NCBI GenBank assembly: GCA_041918615.1
Contig: JAYRVH010000077.1
Span: forward strand, 124,001 to 188,000
Length of the DNA stretch: 64,000 nt
Source: JAEUJM01 sp041918615
Lineage (GTDB): Bacteria; Actinomycetota; Acidimicrobiia; Acidimicrobiales; DATDAH01
Direction of reading: 5' to 3'
The notes under the pieces are model-generated. The model was not told the DNA's origin. It ran no database searches and saw only the letters and a program-made list of their open reading frames with translations. A program made the position numbers and the translations under genes. Numbering within the stretch: position 1 is the stretch's first letter; every line of letters begins with the position of its first letter. This document shows positions 9,552-18,426 of this stretch, one piece after another.

Positions 9552-10372
9552 CGACCACCGCCACCAAGGCTCGAGGTGCCGCTGAGGGCGAGGCGCGTCA
9601 ACGGCGACCGATGATCGATCCCCGGATCCGTGCGCGGCGTCGGGAGATCAAGCGGTCGGCGGGTCGTCGCCGCCTGCGACGGGTGATCGCCCTCGGCTCC
9701 CTGGTCGTGGCGGCCATCCTGTGCGTCGCGCTGACCTTCACCCCGCTTCTCGACGTTGATCGCCTGACCGTCGCCGGGCAGTTCCGCACGGCGCCCGAGG
9801 ACATCGTCGCTGCGGGGGGGATCAGTCGGGGCGATCCGCTCGTCCACCTCGATCTGGTGGCCGCCGAACGCCGCGTGGAGGCGCTCCCCTGGGTCAGGCG
9901 AGCCGATGCGTCCCGCGATTGGTCGGGCACCGTCCGCTACCGGGTCATCGAGCGCGAGCCTGCCGCGGCCGTCGAGGCCGGCGAGGGCGCCTGGTTCGCG
10001 GTGGACGGAGGGGGTCGGGCCGTCGCCGGCCTCGACGGTGCGCCGGTGGGCCTACCCGTGATCGAGGGCACCCGGATCGAGCCGAGCGTGGGGGCGGAGA
10101 GTCCCCGCGACGAGCTCGGCCCCTATCGCGTGGCGGCGGCCATTCCCGCCGGCACACGGCCGCTGGTGGCTTCGGTGGTGCTCGAGAGCGACCGCAGCGT
10201 GACGATCCGGCTGGTGGCAGGGGGACGAGTCACGGTGGGCGAGAACGACGACCTGCGCCAGAAGGGCACCGCGCTGGCCGGCATCCTGGCGGCCGTCGAT
10301 CCCTGCGTCGGCACGCTCGACCTGTCCATCGCGTCGGCCCCGGTGTTGACGAGGGCTCCAGGTTGCGGTTAG
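9548..10372 (+). CDS. ftsQ: Cell division protein FtsQ (POTRA domain)
   Basis: Bitopic divisome protein of the FtsQ/DivIB family. The 274-aa product has a basic cytoplasmic N-terminus (about 45 residues, rich in Arg), one membrane segment near residues 47-66 (VIALGSLVVAAILCVAL), then a POTRA domain beginning LLDVDRLTVAGQFRTAPEDI and a beta domain. It overlaps murB by ATGA and is followed by a 146-bp non-coding gap before ftsZ, so the main operon probably ends or is attenuated here. Confidence 0.88.
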   Translation: MTTTATKARGAAEGEARQRRPMIDPRIRARRREIKRSAGRRRLRRVIALGSLVVAAILCVALTFTPLLDVDRLTVAGQFRTAPEDIVAAGGISRGDPLVHLDLVAAERRVEALPWVRRADASRDWSGTVRYRVIEREPAAAVEAGEGAWFAVDGGGRAVAGLDGAPVGLPVIEGTRIEPSVGAESPRDELGPYRVAAAIPAGTRPLVASVVLESDRSVTIRLVAGGRVTVGENDDLRQKGTALAGILAAVDPCVGTLDLSIASAPVLTRAPGCG

Positions 10373-10437
10373 CCTGACCTTTAACGACGCGCCTTTGCGC
10401 GCCCTGAACACAACGCTAAACTTCGAGTCGACGGTTC

Positions 10438-10466
10438 GGCCGGGTTCCTGACCAGGGTGCCCGGCC
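10438..10466 (+). terminator. Hairpin in the ftsQ-ftsZ gap
   Basis: A 7-bp perfect inverted repeat, GGCCGGG at 10438-10444 and CCCGGCC at 10460-10466, with a 15-nt loop, followed by TTTG. It could attenuate read-through from ftsQ or belong to the ftsZ leader. The U tract is poor, so terminator function is uncertain. Confidence 0.35.
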
Positions 10467-10518
10467 TTTGCCGTTGTCCGGGGGTCGGTGTCCCTCGCAC
10501 GCATGAATTGGAGCCCTA

Positions 10519-11613
10519 ATGGTCGGAATATCCCAGAACTACCTTGCGGTCATCAAGGTCGTGGGCATCGGCGGGGGCGGCGTGAACGCCGTCAACCGGA
10601 TGATCGACGCCGGCCTCAACGGGGTCGAGTTCATCGCCATCAACACGGACGCGCAGGCGCTGCTCATGAGCGATGCCGACGTGAAGCTCGACATCGGCCG
10701 CGAGTTGACTCGCGGACTGGGTGCGGGAAGTGATCCGGAGATCGGTCGGCAGGCGGCCGAGGACCACAGTGCCGAGATCTCCGCCGCGCTCGAGGGCGCC
10801 GACATGGTCTTCATCACCGCCGGGAAGGGTGGTGGCACCGGGACCGGAGCCGCTCCGGTCGTGGCCGAGATCGCCCGGAACCTCGGGGCCCTCACCATCG
10901 GCGTGGTCACACGGCCGTTCACCTTCGAGGGCCGCCGCCGCACGGTGCAGGCCGAACAGGGGATCCAACGGCTGAAGGAGAAGGTCGACACGCAGATCGT
11001 GATTCCCAACGATCGCCTGCTCACCGTCTCCGATGACAAGACGTCCATGTTGAACGCCTTCAAGATGGCCGACGAGATCCTCCTCCAGGGCGTTCAGGGG
11101 ATCACCGACCTCATCACCACGCCGGGCCTGATCAACACCGACTTCGCCGACATCAAGACGGTCATGAGCAATGCCGGGTCGGCGCTCATGGGCATCGGCT
11201 ACGCCTCGGGCGAGGGCCGGGCGCTCTCTGCGGCCCGCGGTGCGATCTCGAGCCCGATGCTCGAAGCGTCGATCGAGGGCGCCCGGGGCATCGTGCTCAA
11301 CATCTCCGGTGGCAGCGACCTCGGGCTCTTCGAGGTGAACGAGGCCGCCGAGGTGATCCACGGGGTCGCCCATCCCGACGCCAACATCATCTTCGGCGCC
11401 TGCATCGACGACGAGATGGGCGACGAGGTGCGGGTCACCGTGATCGCCGCGGGCTTCGAGCGCTGGGACGACAAGCGCGAGCGGGACACGAGCGATGCCG
11501 AGTTCCTCCGGTCGGTGCCCACCGACAGTGAGCCGACCGGCGATCTCTTCTCGACGCCTGACGAAGATCTCGACACCGGTGACGACTTCGACGTCCCGTC
11601 GTTCCTCAAGTAG
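10519..11613 (+). CDS. ftsZ: Cell division GTPase FtsZ
   Basis: Tubulin-like GTPase that forms the Z ring. The 364-aa protein carries the tubulin signature GGGTGTG at residues 104-110, the T7-loop region and the conserved C-terminal peptide DDFDVPSFLK that binds SepF in actinobacteria. Start ATG 10519 is preceded by GGAG at 10510-10513. It has its own 146-bp upstream region, so an independent promoter is likely. No ftsA accompanies it; sepF lies four genes downstream and is the expected membrane tether. Confidence 0.98.
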   Translation: MVGISQNYLAVIKVVGIGGGGVNAVNRMIDAGLNGVEFIAINTDAQALLMSDADVKLDIGRELTRGLGAGSDPEIGRQAAEDHSAEISAALEGADMVFITAGKGGGTGTGAAPVVAEIARNLGALTIGVVTRPFTFEGRRRTVQAEQGIQRLKEKVDTQIVIPNDRLLTVSDDKTSMLNAFKMADEILLQGVQGITDLITTPGLINTDFADIKTVMSNAGSALMGIGYASGEGRALSAARGAISSPMLEASIEGARGIVLNISGGSDLGLFEVNEAAEVIHGVAHPDANIIFGACIDDEMGDEVRVTVIAAGFERWDDKRERDTSDAEFLRSVPTDSEPTGDLFSTPDEDLDTGDDFDVPSFLK

Positions 11614-11627
11614 CGCCGCACGAGCCG

Positions 11628-12317
11628 GTGCCGCTGCACCCTGCCGAAGTGACGCCGGGGCCGAACTGGCTCTTCTCGAGTCGCGCCGACGGCGATCTCG
11701 CTCCCGACGCACCTGACGTCGAGCGCCGACGGCGATCGCTCCTCGCACGCGTCGGGGGGCCCGACCAGCCGTGGAACTGGCTCCGGCAGGTCCACGGCGC
11801 CCGTGTCCTCTCGGTATCGGCGCCGGGCCAGCACCAGGGCGACGAGGCCGACGCACTGGTCACCGCCGCGGCCATGGTGCCGATCGCCATCCAGACCGCC
11901 GACTGCGGCGTGGTGCTGTTCTCGAGCCCCGAGGGCGTGGTCGGGGCGGCGCACGCCGGCTGGCGGGGTGTCCTCGCCGGCATCGTCGAGGCGACGGTCG
12001 AGGCCATGCGACTGATCGGCGCGCGCCGGATCGAGGCACGGCTCGGTCCGATGATCCATCCTGGGTGCTACGAGTTCGGTGGCGGTGACCTGTCGAGGGT
12101 CGTGGAGCGGTTCGGCCCGGGCGTCAGCTCCCGCACCGCGTCGGGCTCGGCGGCGCTCGACCTGCCACGCGCGGTCGAACAGGCGGTCGTCGACGCCGGC
12201 GCGAGGGTGGCCCAGCACTCGCCGGGGTGCACCGCCTGCTCGCCCGAACGGTGGTACTCGCACCGCGCACGGGCTGAGGAGGGGCGGATGAGCGCCGTGA
12301 CCTGGCTGTGGCGGTGA
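11628..12317 (+). CDS. pgeF: Laccase-domain peptidoglycan editing factor, PgeF/YfiH family
   Basis: Member of the multicopper-oxidase-like YfiH family, reported to remove misincorporated serine from wall precursors and also shown as purine nucleosidases. The 229-aa protein keeps the metal ligands in QVHGARV, TADCGVV and AAHAGWRG, and the C-terminal CTACSPERWYSHR. The start GTG 11628 is 14 bp after ftsZ. Position between ftsZ and yggS is common in actinobacterial and firmicute genomes and supports a wall-related role. Confidence 0.85.
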   Translation: MPLHPAEVTPGPNWLFSSRADGDLAPDAPDVERRRRSLLARVGGPDQPWNWLRQVHGARVLSVSAPGQHQGDEADALVTAAAMVPIAIQTADCGVVLFSSPEGVVGAAHAGWRGVLAGIVEATVEAMRLIGARRIEARLGPMIHPGCYEFGGGDLSRVVERFGPGVSSRTASGSAALDLPRAVEQAVVDAGARVAQHSPGCTACSPERWYSHRARAEEGRMSAVTWLWR

Positions 12318-12973
12318 GGCTCGTCGACCCCCAGGAGATCGCCGCCGGGGCGGATCGGGTCCGCGGTCGCATCGCCGCGGCCGGCGGAGACCCGGCGTCG
12401 GTGCTCCTCGTGGCCGTGACCAAGGGATTCCCGCCGGACGTGGCGCTCGCCGCGGCCACCTGCGGCCTCCACGACCTGGGTGAGAACTACGCCCAGGAGA
12501 TGGTGCCGAAGGTGGCCGCGGCGAGCGCCGCCGGCCTGGCGCCGCGGTGGCACTTCCTGGGACGGCTGCAGCGCAACAAGGTCAAGCTGCTCGCCCCGCA
12601 CGTGACGCTCTGGCAGAGCGTCGACCGCCTCGCACTCGGGGCGGAGATCGCTCGCCGAGCGCCGGGCGCGGAGGTGCTCGTGCAGGTGAACCTCAGCGGT
12701 GAGGCGCAGAAGGGTGGTTGCGAGCGCACCGAGGCCGGAGCACTCGTCGAAGCGCTCGTCGACCTCGGCCTCGTCGTGCGTGGCCTCATGGGGGTCGCGC
12801 CCGCGGGTGCCTCCGAGGGGGCGCGCGAGTGCTTCCGCTGGCTCCGGTCCGAGGCCGATCGCCTGGGCCTCCGCGACTGCTCGATGGGCATGAGCGCTGA
12901 CCTCGAGGTGGCGGTGCAGGAAGGCGCGACGATGGTGCGGGTCGGTACGGACCTCTTCGGCAGGCGACCATGA
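12314..12973 (+). CDS. PLP homeostasis protein, YggS/PROSC family
   Basis: Pyridoxal-phosphate-binding protein of the alanine-racemase-fold YggS/YlmE family, involved in PLP and amino-acid homeostasis rather than catalysis. About 219 aa. The PLP lysine is in VAVTKGFP near residue 35, and the family features HFLGRLQRNKVK, VQVNLSGEAQKGGC, SMGMSADLEVAVQEGATMVRVGTDLFG are all present. GTG 12314 gives the GTGA overlap typical of this cluster; GTG 12308 is an equally possible start. It follows pgeF and precedes sepF, as in many Gram-positive genomes. Confidence 0.88.
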   Translation: MRLVDPQEIAAGADRVRGRIAAAGGDPASVLLVAVTKGFPPDVALAAATCGLHDLGENYAQEMVPKVAAASAAGLAPRWHFLGRLQRNKVKLLAPHVTLWQSVDRLALGAEIARRAPGAEVLVQVNLSGEAQKGGCERTEAGALVEALVDLGLVVRGLMGVAPAGASEGARECFRWLRSEADRLGLRDCSMGMSADLEVAVQEGATMVRVGTDLFGRRP

Positions 12974-13066
12974 GACGCCTGGTCATCGCACCCTCACCGT
13001 CACCGGCCCACTCACGCTCCGCGCGCCGCGACCGGCGGCGTGCGACACTGTTCACGACGGTTTTGT

Positions 13067-13073
13067 AGGAGGA
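13067..13073 (+). promoter_or_regulatory. Strong ribosome binding site of sepF
   Basis: AGGAGGA four bases before ATG 13078 is the best Shine-Dalgarno seen in the window, consistent with high translation of sepF. Confidence 0.8.
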
Positions 13074-13077
13074 ACCC

Positions 13078-13695
13078 ATGTCCACCACGTGGCGGCGCGC
13101 CATGCTCTACCTCGGCCTCGGACCAGACGAGGAGTACGACGACTACGACGCACAGGACGACCGCGGCCCGGCGGCGCTCGACGCCCCGACGCGGGGCTCC
13201 GCCCACATGGGCTCGGGCGTCGGCGTGCCGGTCCCGGTCCGACCAATCCACCCGGTCGGCTACGACGAGCGCCCGGGCGGGGTGTCGCTGGCACCGGCCG
13301 AGCACGATGATTCCGCAGTGTCGGCCATTCGCACCATCCCGTCCGAGTCGGGCTCCACCGGGTTGACCCCCAAGGATTCGATGGGCGGTTCGGCGGTTCG
13401 GCCGATCCCGGCGGTGGCCAAGGCCAAGCCGCATGTCGTGTCACCCGTTTCCTTCACCGAGGCCCAGGACGTCGCGGACCGCTTCAAGGGCAGCCAACCC
13501 GTCATCATCAACCTGCAGGGGGCCGACCGCGACCTGTCACGTCGGCTCATCGACTTCGCCAGCGGGCTGTGCTACGGCTTGGGCGGGCAGATGGAGCGTG
13601 TGGCCGATCAGGTCTACCTGCTGACCCCGACCGACGTCGAGGTGTCGGACGAGGAGCGTCGGCGCCTGCGCGAGCGCGGGCTCCACGACACCTGA
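13078..13695 (+). CDS. sepF: Cell division protein SepF
   Basis: Cytoplasmic FtsZ-binding, membrane-associating protein that replaces FtsA as Z-ring anchor in actinobacteria. The 205-aa protein has an N-terminal segment (MSTTWRRAMLYLGLGPDEEY) suited to amphipathic membrane binding, a low-complexity acidic/proline linker and the C-terminal SepF fold at about residues 120-205 (VSFTEAQDVADRF, PVIINLQGADRDL, FASGLCYGLGGQMERV). It is preceded by a 104-bp gap and a very strong RBS. Confidence 0.93.
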   Translation: MSTTWRRAMLYLGLGPDEEYDDYDAQDDRGPAALDAPTRGSAHMGSGVGVPVPVRPIHPVGYDERPGGVSLAPAEHDDSAVSAIRTIPSESGSTGLTPKDSMGGSAVRPIPAVAKAKPHVVSPVSFTEAQDVADRFKGSQPVIINLQGADRDLSRRLIDFASGLCYGLGGQMERVADQVYLLTPTDVEVSDEERRRLRERGLHDT

Positions 13696-13701
13696 CGCTC
13701 C

Positions 13702-13959
13702 ATGCGCCTCCTCTGCCCCCTCCTCAACCTGTACCTCTTCGCGCTCTTCGGGCGGATCATCCTCAGCTGGTTCCCGCTCGAGCCCGGCACCCTCATGGCC
13801 TCGATCTTCCGGTTCCTCTTCACGGTGACCGAGCCCGTGCTGGCGCCGCTGCGCCGGATCATCCCGCCCGTCGGCGGGGCGAACTTCCGCATGGACCTGT
13901 CGCCCATCGTGGTCCTGATCGGCATCCAGGTGATCCAGGGCGCCGTTCTCGGGTGCTGA
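13702..13959 (+). CDS. YggT family membrane protein
   Basis: Small integral membrane protein of 85 aa with two hydrophobic helices, LLNLYLFALFGRIILSWF near the N-terminus and SPIVVLIGIQVIQGAVL at the C-terminus, joined by the family motif TEPVLAPLRRIIPP. The role is not well defined; in many Gram-positive genomes it lies between sepF and divIVA, as here, and has been tied to division or osmotic stress. It starts six bases after sepF and is likely in the same transcript. Confidence 0.85.
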   Translation: MRLLCPLLNLYLFALFGRIILSWFPLEPGTLMASIFRFLFTVTEPVLAPLRRIIPPVGGANFRMDLSPIVVLIGIQVIQGAVLGC

Positions 13960-14007
13960 AGGCGCACGAGGGCGGCGGGCATCCTCGTCGTCCTGCGGCC
14001 CATTGAC

Positions 14008-14013
14008 TACCCT
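14008..14013 (+). promoter_or_regulatory. -10 box (TACCCT) of divIVA, leaderless
   Basis: TACCCT ends six bases before ATG 14020, so transcription is expected to begin at or next to the start codon. No Shine-Dalgarno is visible. Confidence 0.5.
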
Positions 14014-14019
14014 GCTCCC

Positions 14020-15207
14020 ATGGACGTCACGCCACAGCTCTTGAAGGATGTCGACTTCCGCGAGAAGAAGTTCGGCGGTTACGACCCCGACGAGGTGGAC
14101 GATTTCCTCGAGCGGGTGGGGGTGGCCGTCGGCCAATTGCAGATGCGGCTCCGGGAGGCCACACAGCGCGCCGAGGCCGCAGAGGCGAGGTTGGCGCAGG
14201 TCCCACCGCCGGTCGCGCCCACCGACAGCGACGACACGCTGCGCCGCACGCTCCTCCTGGCCCAGCGCACCGCGGATGCTGCGGTGCAGGAAGCCCAAGA
14301 AGAGGCCGACCGCCTCGTGGCCGAGGCCCAGGAGCACCACGACCGGCGATTGCGTGAGTCGGAGGACGAGGTCCGTCGCTCGGTCGACGAGACACGGGAG
14401 CGCCTGCTCCGCGAGATCGGCGAGCTGGAAGGCATCCGCGACCAGTTGATGGCCGACGTCGAAACCCTCGAGCGCCACGTGGACGACCAACGGGCACGGA
14501 TGGCCAGCACCGTCGCCAGCCTCGAAGGTCTTCTCGACGCGGCCGGTTCCATGGCGCCGCTCCCGCAGCCGATCGTGAGCGAGGTCATCCCGCCGATCGA
14601 GCCCGAGCCGGACTTCTCGGCGCCCGTTCCCGTCGACCCGGCGCCCTCCATGGAACCCGAGATGACCCCCGAGCCGATGGTCGCCGAGCCGATGATTCCC
14701 GAGATCCCCGTCATCGAGCCGCCCCCACTCGACGACTACCCGCCTGCGCCGGTCTTCGGAGAAGCCATGGCGGCCCCCGCCGCCGGGCCCGAGACGCCAC
14801 TCGAGTGGCTGCCGCCCGTCGAGCCGGTCCAGCCCGTCGCCGCACCGAGTCCGCCGCCGCCCGAGGCCGAGCTCTTCCACCAGCCGCCACCCCCGCCGCC
14901 GCCGCCACCAGCAGCAGCAACAACGGTGGACCCCTCGGGGTTCGGGGGGCTCGGTGCTCCCGCGCCCGTTCCCACCGGCGATCCCTGGGCCGACCTGCCT
15001 GACGGCGGTCCGACCACCCAGTCGATGGAAGCCATCGCTGCCGATGCGGGAGGCGACAACCCGTGGATGGCCGATCTGGCACGAGACGAGATCGCCAACC
15101 AGCCTCCGCCATCCGACGACGACCCCGACGCCATGGCCGAGTGGTACCGCCAGCAGGAACAGGCGACCGCGAAGCCCGAGAAGAAGCGGTTCGGCCGCAA
15201 GAAGTAG
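14020..15207 (+). CDS. divIVA: DivIVA/Wag31-like polar growth protein
   Basis: Coiled-coil scaffold that marks curved membrane at poles and septa and organises growth in actinobacteria. The 395-aa protein starts with the DivIVA lipid-binding domain (MDVTPQLLKDVDFREKKFGGYDP, trimmed here as LKDVDFREKKFGG and DEVDDFLERVG), followed by about 130 residues of heptad-rich coiled coil, then a long Pro/Glu-rich low-complexity region and a basic tail ending KKRFGRKK. The Pro-rich extension makes it longer than Wag31 (about 260 aa). A CCG/CAG-type microsatellite codes part of that region near 14885-14925. Confidence 0.9.
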   Translation: MDVTPQLLKDVDFREKKFGGYDPDEVDDFLERVGVAVGQLQMRLREATQRAEAAEARLAQVPPPVAPTDSDDTLRRTLLLAQRTADAAVQEAQEEADRLVAEAQEHHDRRLRESEDEVRRSVDETRERLLREIGELEGIRDQLMADVETLERHVDDQRARMASTVASLEGLLDAAGSMAPLPQPIVSEVIPPIEPEPDFSAPVPVDPAPSMEPEMTPEPMVAEPMIPEIPVIEPPPLDDYPPAPVFGEAMAAPAAGPETPLEWLPPVEPVQPVAAPSPPPPEAELFHQPPPPPPPPPAAATTVDPSGFGGLGAPAPVPTGDPWADLPDGGPTTQSMEAIAADAGGDNPWMADLARDEIANQPPPSDDDPDAMAEWYRQQEQATAKPEKKRFGRKK

Positions 15208-15212
15208 CGACG

Positions 15213-15231
15213 CTCCCGGGCCGGGCGGGAG
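15213..15231. terminator. Hairpin between convergent divIVA and ileS
   Basis: CTCCCG at 15213-15218 pairs with CGGGAG at 15226-15231 around a 7-nt loop in the 78-bp gap between the two converging genes. No T tract follows on either strand, so this is a weak candidate. Confidence 0.35.
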
Positions 15232-15285
15232 GGCCACCCGGCGGCCCCAGCTCCCCTCGGCTCGGGGCGAGCGCGGTCTTCGGCC

Positions 15286-18200
15286 TCAGGAACGCGCGAT
15301 GGCAACGGCGACAGGCTCGCCGTCGATGGTGATGGCATGGTCGCCACCAGGGGCGAGACCCAGCTCGGTGGCGAGCGTCTCGGCGGCAATCCAGTCGCGG
15401 TGTGCCTCGACGGCGGCAGTGACTGCGGGGCCGGGGTCGAGGGCGATGGTGACCCGGTCGGCAATGGCGAATCCCGCCTCCTTGCGGAGGTCGTTGAGCG
15501 CGCGCACCACTTCGCGTGCCGTGCCCTCGAGTCTCAGGTCATCGTCGAGGTCGAGGTCGAGGGCGACGGCCCAACCCCCGTCCTCTGCAAGAGCGAGATC
15601 CTCGTGTCGCGAGGCACGGACCTCCACGTCGTCGGCGCTGAGCACCTGTCCCGCGACCTCGACCGAACCGTTGTCGTCGAGGGCGGCCTTGATCGCGGCG
15701 CCGTCGGCGGCCGCGAGTGCGGCCTTCACGTCGTTGACCCGCGGGCCGAGGCGGGGGCCGAGCGTCTTGAAGTTGGGAACGGCGTCCCAGGTCATCAGGC
15801 CCGACAGCGTGTCGATCGCCTCGAGCGACTTCACGTTGAGCTCGGTGGCGATCTCGGTGAGGATGTCGTCAGCGAGCTCGGCGCCGGGGGCGAGCAGCAT
15901 GGCCCGCCGGAGCGGCTGGCGAACCCGCATCTTGGCATCGGTGCGAGCCGAACGACCGAGTACCACCAGTCGGCGAGCGGCCTCCATCTGCGCGGCGAGG
16001 TCAGCGTCGTGCGCGCCGGTGGCCTCGGGCCAGTTCGAGAGGTGGACCGATTCCTCGCCCGTGAGGCCCGTATAGATCTCGTCGGCCAGGAACGGGCAGT
16101 ACGGAGCAAGGAGCTGGGCCACCACGGTGAGGCACCGGTGCAGGGCGGCATGCGCCGCGGGGTCGGAGCTCTTCCAGAAGCGAGACCGTGAGCGACGGAC
16201 GTACCAGTTGGAGAGGTCGTCGACGAAGCCGGCGAGCCGGGTGGCGCCCCCGAGGGCGTCGAACCCGTCGAGGGCGGCGGTGACTTCGGCGATGGTGTCG
16301 TCGAGCTCCGAGAGCACCCAACGGTCGAGCACGTGGTCCGGCGCCGACGGATCACCCGGCGCCCAGCCGTCGAGATCGGCGTAGGTCGCGAAGAACGAGT
16401 ACACGTTCCAGAGCGTGACCAGCGTCTGGCGGGTGCTCTCACGGATGCCCTCCTCGAACACCCGTCGCGGGGTCCACGGCTGGCCGGCGGCGAAGAAGTA
16501 CCAACGGACGGAGTCGGCGCCCACGCGGTCGAACAGCTCTGAGGCATCGATCACGTTGCCTTTCGACTTCGACATCTTGGCGCCCGACTCATCGACGATG
16601 TGCCCCAGGCACACCACGTTGCGATACGGCGTCTGGTCGAACACCAGGGTGTTCACGGCGAGGAGCGAATAGAACCAGCCTCTGGTCTGATCGATGGCCT
16701 CGCAGATGAAGTCGGCGGGGAACGCGGTGGCGAACCGGTCATCGTCGGCGAACGGGTGGTGGTGCTGGGCCGAGGGCATTGCACCCGAGTCGAACCAGGC
16801 GTCGAGCACCGGTTCGAGGCGCCTGGCGGTCGCGTCGCAGCTGCCGGTGGGGCAGTCGAACACGATCTCGTCCACGTAGGGCCGGTGCAGGTCGAGCTCG
16901 GCGAGGTCTCGCCCTGCCAGCGCGGACAGCTCGCCCACCGAGCCGATGCACGTGTCGTGCCCTGCGTCGCAGCGCCACACCGGCAGGGGGGTGCCCCAAT
17001 ACCGGTCGCGCGACAGCGCCCAGTCGACGTTGCCCTCCAGCCACTTCCCGAACCGACCGTGCTTGAGGTGCCCGGGATGCCAACCGATCTTCTCGTTCTC
17101 GCGGAGGAGGTCGGCTCGACGCTCCGAGGTGCGGGCGAACCACGAGGTCTTCGCCCAGTAGATCAAGGGGGTGCCACACCGCCAGCAGTGCGGGTAGGCG
17201 TGCTCGTAGGCCTCCTCGGCCTCGAGCAGGCCCCGACCGGTGAGGTCGTCGATGACGCCGCGGTCGGCGTCCTTCACGAACAGGCCGGCCCACGGCGCCA
17301 CCTGCGCCGTGAACGTGCCGTCGGGGCCGACCGGATTGAGCACCGGGAGGTCCTCGGCGCGGCCCACCGCGGCGTCGTCCTCGCCGAAGGCCGGTGCCAG
17401 GTGCACGAGGCCCGACCCGTCGTCGACGGACACGTAGTCGGCGAGAACCACCCGCTCGCCGCGCTCGTCGAGGTCGAGCAGGTCGAACGGGCGCCGGTAC
17501 CGCCAGCCGGCGAGCTCGGCCCCGGTGTAGCGCCCGACGAGCTCGGCCTCCGGGTAGCGGCGGGCCGCGGCGGCCTCGGCCATGACCAGGTCGGGTCGGT
17601 CGTCGCTCGACCGCACCCGGACGTAGGCGATGTCGGGGCCGGCGGCGACGGCCACGTTCGACAGCAGCGTCCACGGCGTCGTGGTCCACACGAGCAGGTC
17701 GATCGTGTCGTCGTCGGCCTGGACGGGGAAGCGGACGTAGATCGAGGGATCGACGACGTCCTGGTAGCCCTGGGCCACCTCGTGGGAGGACAGCGCCGTG
17801 CCACAGCGGGCGCAGTAGGGCGACACGCGATGGCCCTCGTAGAGCAGTCCCTTGTCCCACATGGACTTCACGAGCCACCAGACCGACTCCACGTAGCTGT
17901 TGTCGAGCGTCCAGTAGGCGTCCGCGGTGTCGATCCAGGTCCCGCTGCGCTCGGTGAGTGAGGTCCAGTCCTCGACGTAGCGCCGCACCGATGCGCGGCA
18001 ACGCTCGTTGAACTCGGCGATGCCGAACGCCTCGATGTCGTGCTTGGTGGCGAGTCCCAGCTCCTTCTCCACCTCCAACTCCACCGGGAGGCCGTGGCAG
18101 TCCCAGCCCCCCTTGCGGGGGACCTTGTGGCCGCGCATCGTCTGGAAGCGGGGGAAGATGTCCTTGTACACACGGGCCCACACGTGGTGCAGGCCAGGCC

Positions 18201-18360
18201 GACCGTTGGCCGTCGGGGGCCCCTCGTAGAAGATCCACGGGTCGCCGTCGCTGCGCAGTCGCGCCACTGCGGCGACCACGTCACGGTCGCGCCAGCGCGT
18301 CAAGGTCCGCGCCTCGAGCGCGGGCAGGTCGAGTTGAGGATCCACAGGACCGAACGGCAT
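15286..18360 (-). CDS. ileS: Isoleucyl-tRNA synthetase, type 2 (IleRS2), altered HXGH motif
   Basis: Charges tRNA-Ile; class Ia synthetase of 1024 aa. The catalytic signature that is HXGH in most class I enzymes reads GLHH here (residues 56-59), a swapped GXHH form. KMSKS is intact at 595-599 and the editing domain (GWDCHGLPVE, WTTTPWTLLSNVAVA) is present. Sequence character (KHDIEAFGIAEFNERC, no C-terminal zinc cysteines) fits the eukaryote-like type 2 enzymes that tolerate mupirocin. The ATG at 18360 lies eight bases after a TACTCT box. Convergent with divIVA. Confidence 0.95.
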   Translation of the reverse strand: MPFGPVDPQLDLPALEARTLTRWRDRDVVAAVARLRSDGDPWIFYEGPPTANGRPGLHHVWARVYKDIFPRFQTMRGHKVPRKGGWDCHGLPVELEVEKELGLATKHDIEAFGIAEFNERCRASVRRYVEDWTSLTERSGTWIDTADAYWTLDNSYVESVWWLVKSMWDKGLLYEGHRVSPYCARCGTALSSHEVAQGYQDVVDPSIYVRFPVQADDDTIDLLVWTTTPWTLLSNVAVAAGPDIAYVRVRSSDDRPDLVMAEAAAARRYPEAELVGRYTGAELAGWRYRRPFDLLDLDERGERVVLADYVSVDDGSGLVHLAPAFGEDDAAVGRAEDLPVLNPVGPDGTFTAQVAPWAGLFVKDADRGVIDDLTGRGLLEAEEAYEHAYPHCWRCGTPLIYWAKTSWFARTSERRADLLRENEKIGWHPGHLKHGRFGKWLEGNVDWALSRDRYWGTPLPVWRCDAGHDTCIGSVGELSALAGRDLAELDLHRPYVDEIVFDCPTGSCDATARRLEPVLDAWFDSGAMPSAQHHHPFADDDRFATAFPADFICEAIDQTRGWFYSLLAVNTLVFDQTPYRNVVCLGHIVDESGAKMSKSKGNVIDASELFDRVGADSVRWYFFAAGQPWTPRRVFEEGIRESTRQTLVTLWNVYSFFATYADLDGWAPGDPSAPDHVLDRWVLSELDDTIAEVTAALDGFDALGGATRLAGFVDDLSNWYVRRSRSRFWKSSDPAAHAALHRCLTVVAQLLAPYCPFLADEIYTGLTGEESVHLSNWPEATGAHDADLAAQMEAARRLVVLGRSARTDAKMRVRQPLRRAMLLAPGAELADDILTEIATELNVKSLEAIDTLSGLMTWDAVPNFKTLGPRLGPRVNDVKAALAAADGAAIKAALDDNGSVEVAGQVLSADDVEVRASRHEDLALAEDGGWAVALDLDLDDDLRLEGTAREVVRALNDLRKEAGFAIADRVTIALDPGPAVTAAVEAHRDWIAAETLATELGLAPGGDHAITIDGEPVAVAIARS

Positions 18361-18368
18361 GCGCCCTT

Positions 18369-18374
18369 AGAGTA
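18369..18374 (-). promoter_or_regulatory. -10 box (TACTCT) of ileS, leaderless
   Basis: On the minus strand TACTCT ends eight bases before the ileS ATG and there is no Shine-Dalgarno in between, implying a leaderless or near-leaderless transcript. Confidence 0.5.
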
Positions 18375-18426
18375 AGGGGGCGCAGCCCAAGGGCCGCGCA
18401 AATGCCGCCCCGACTCGAGGAGCACC

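Noticed and set aside
10373..10518. Riboswitch upstream of ftsZ
   Set aside because: One 7-bp hairpin only, with no conserved aptamer features I recognise.
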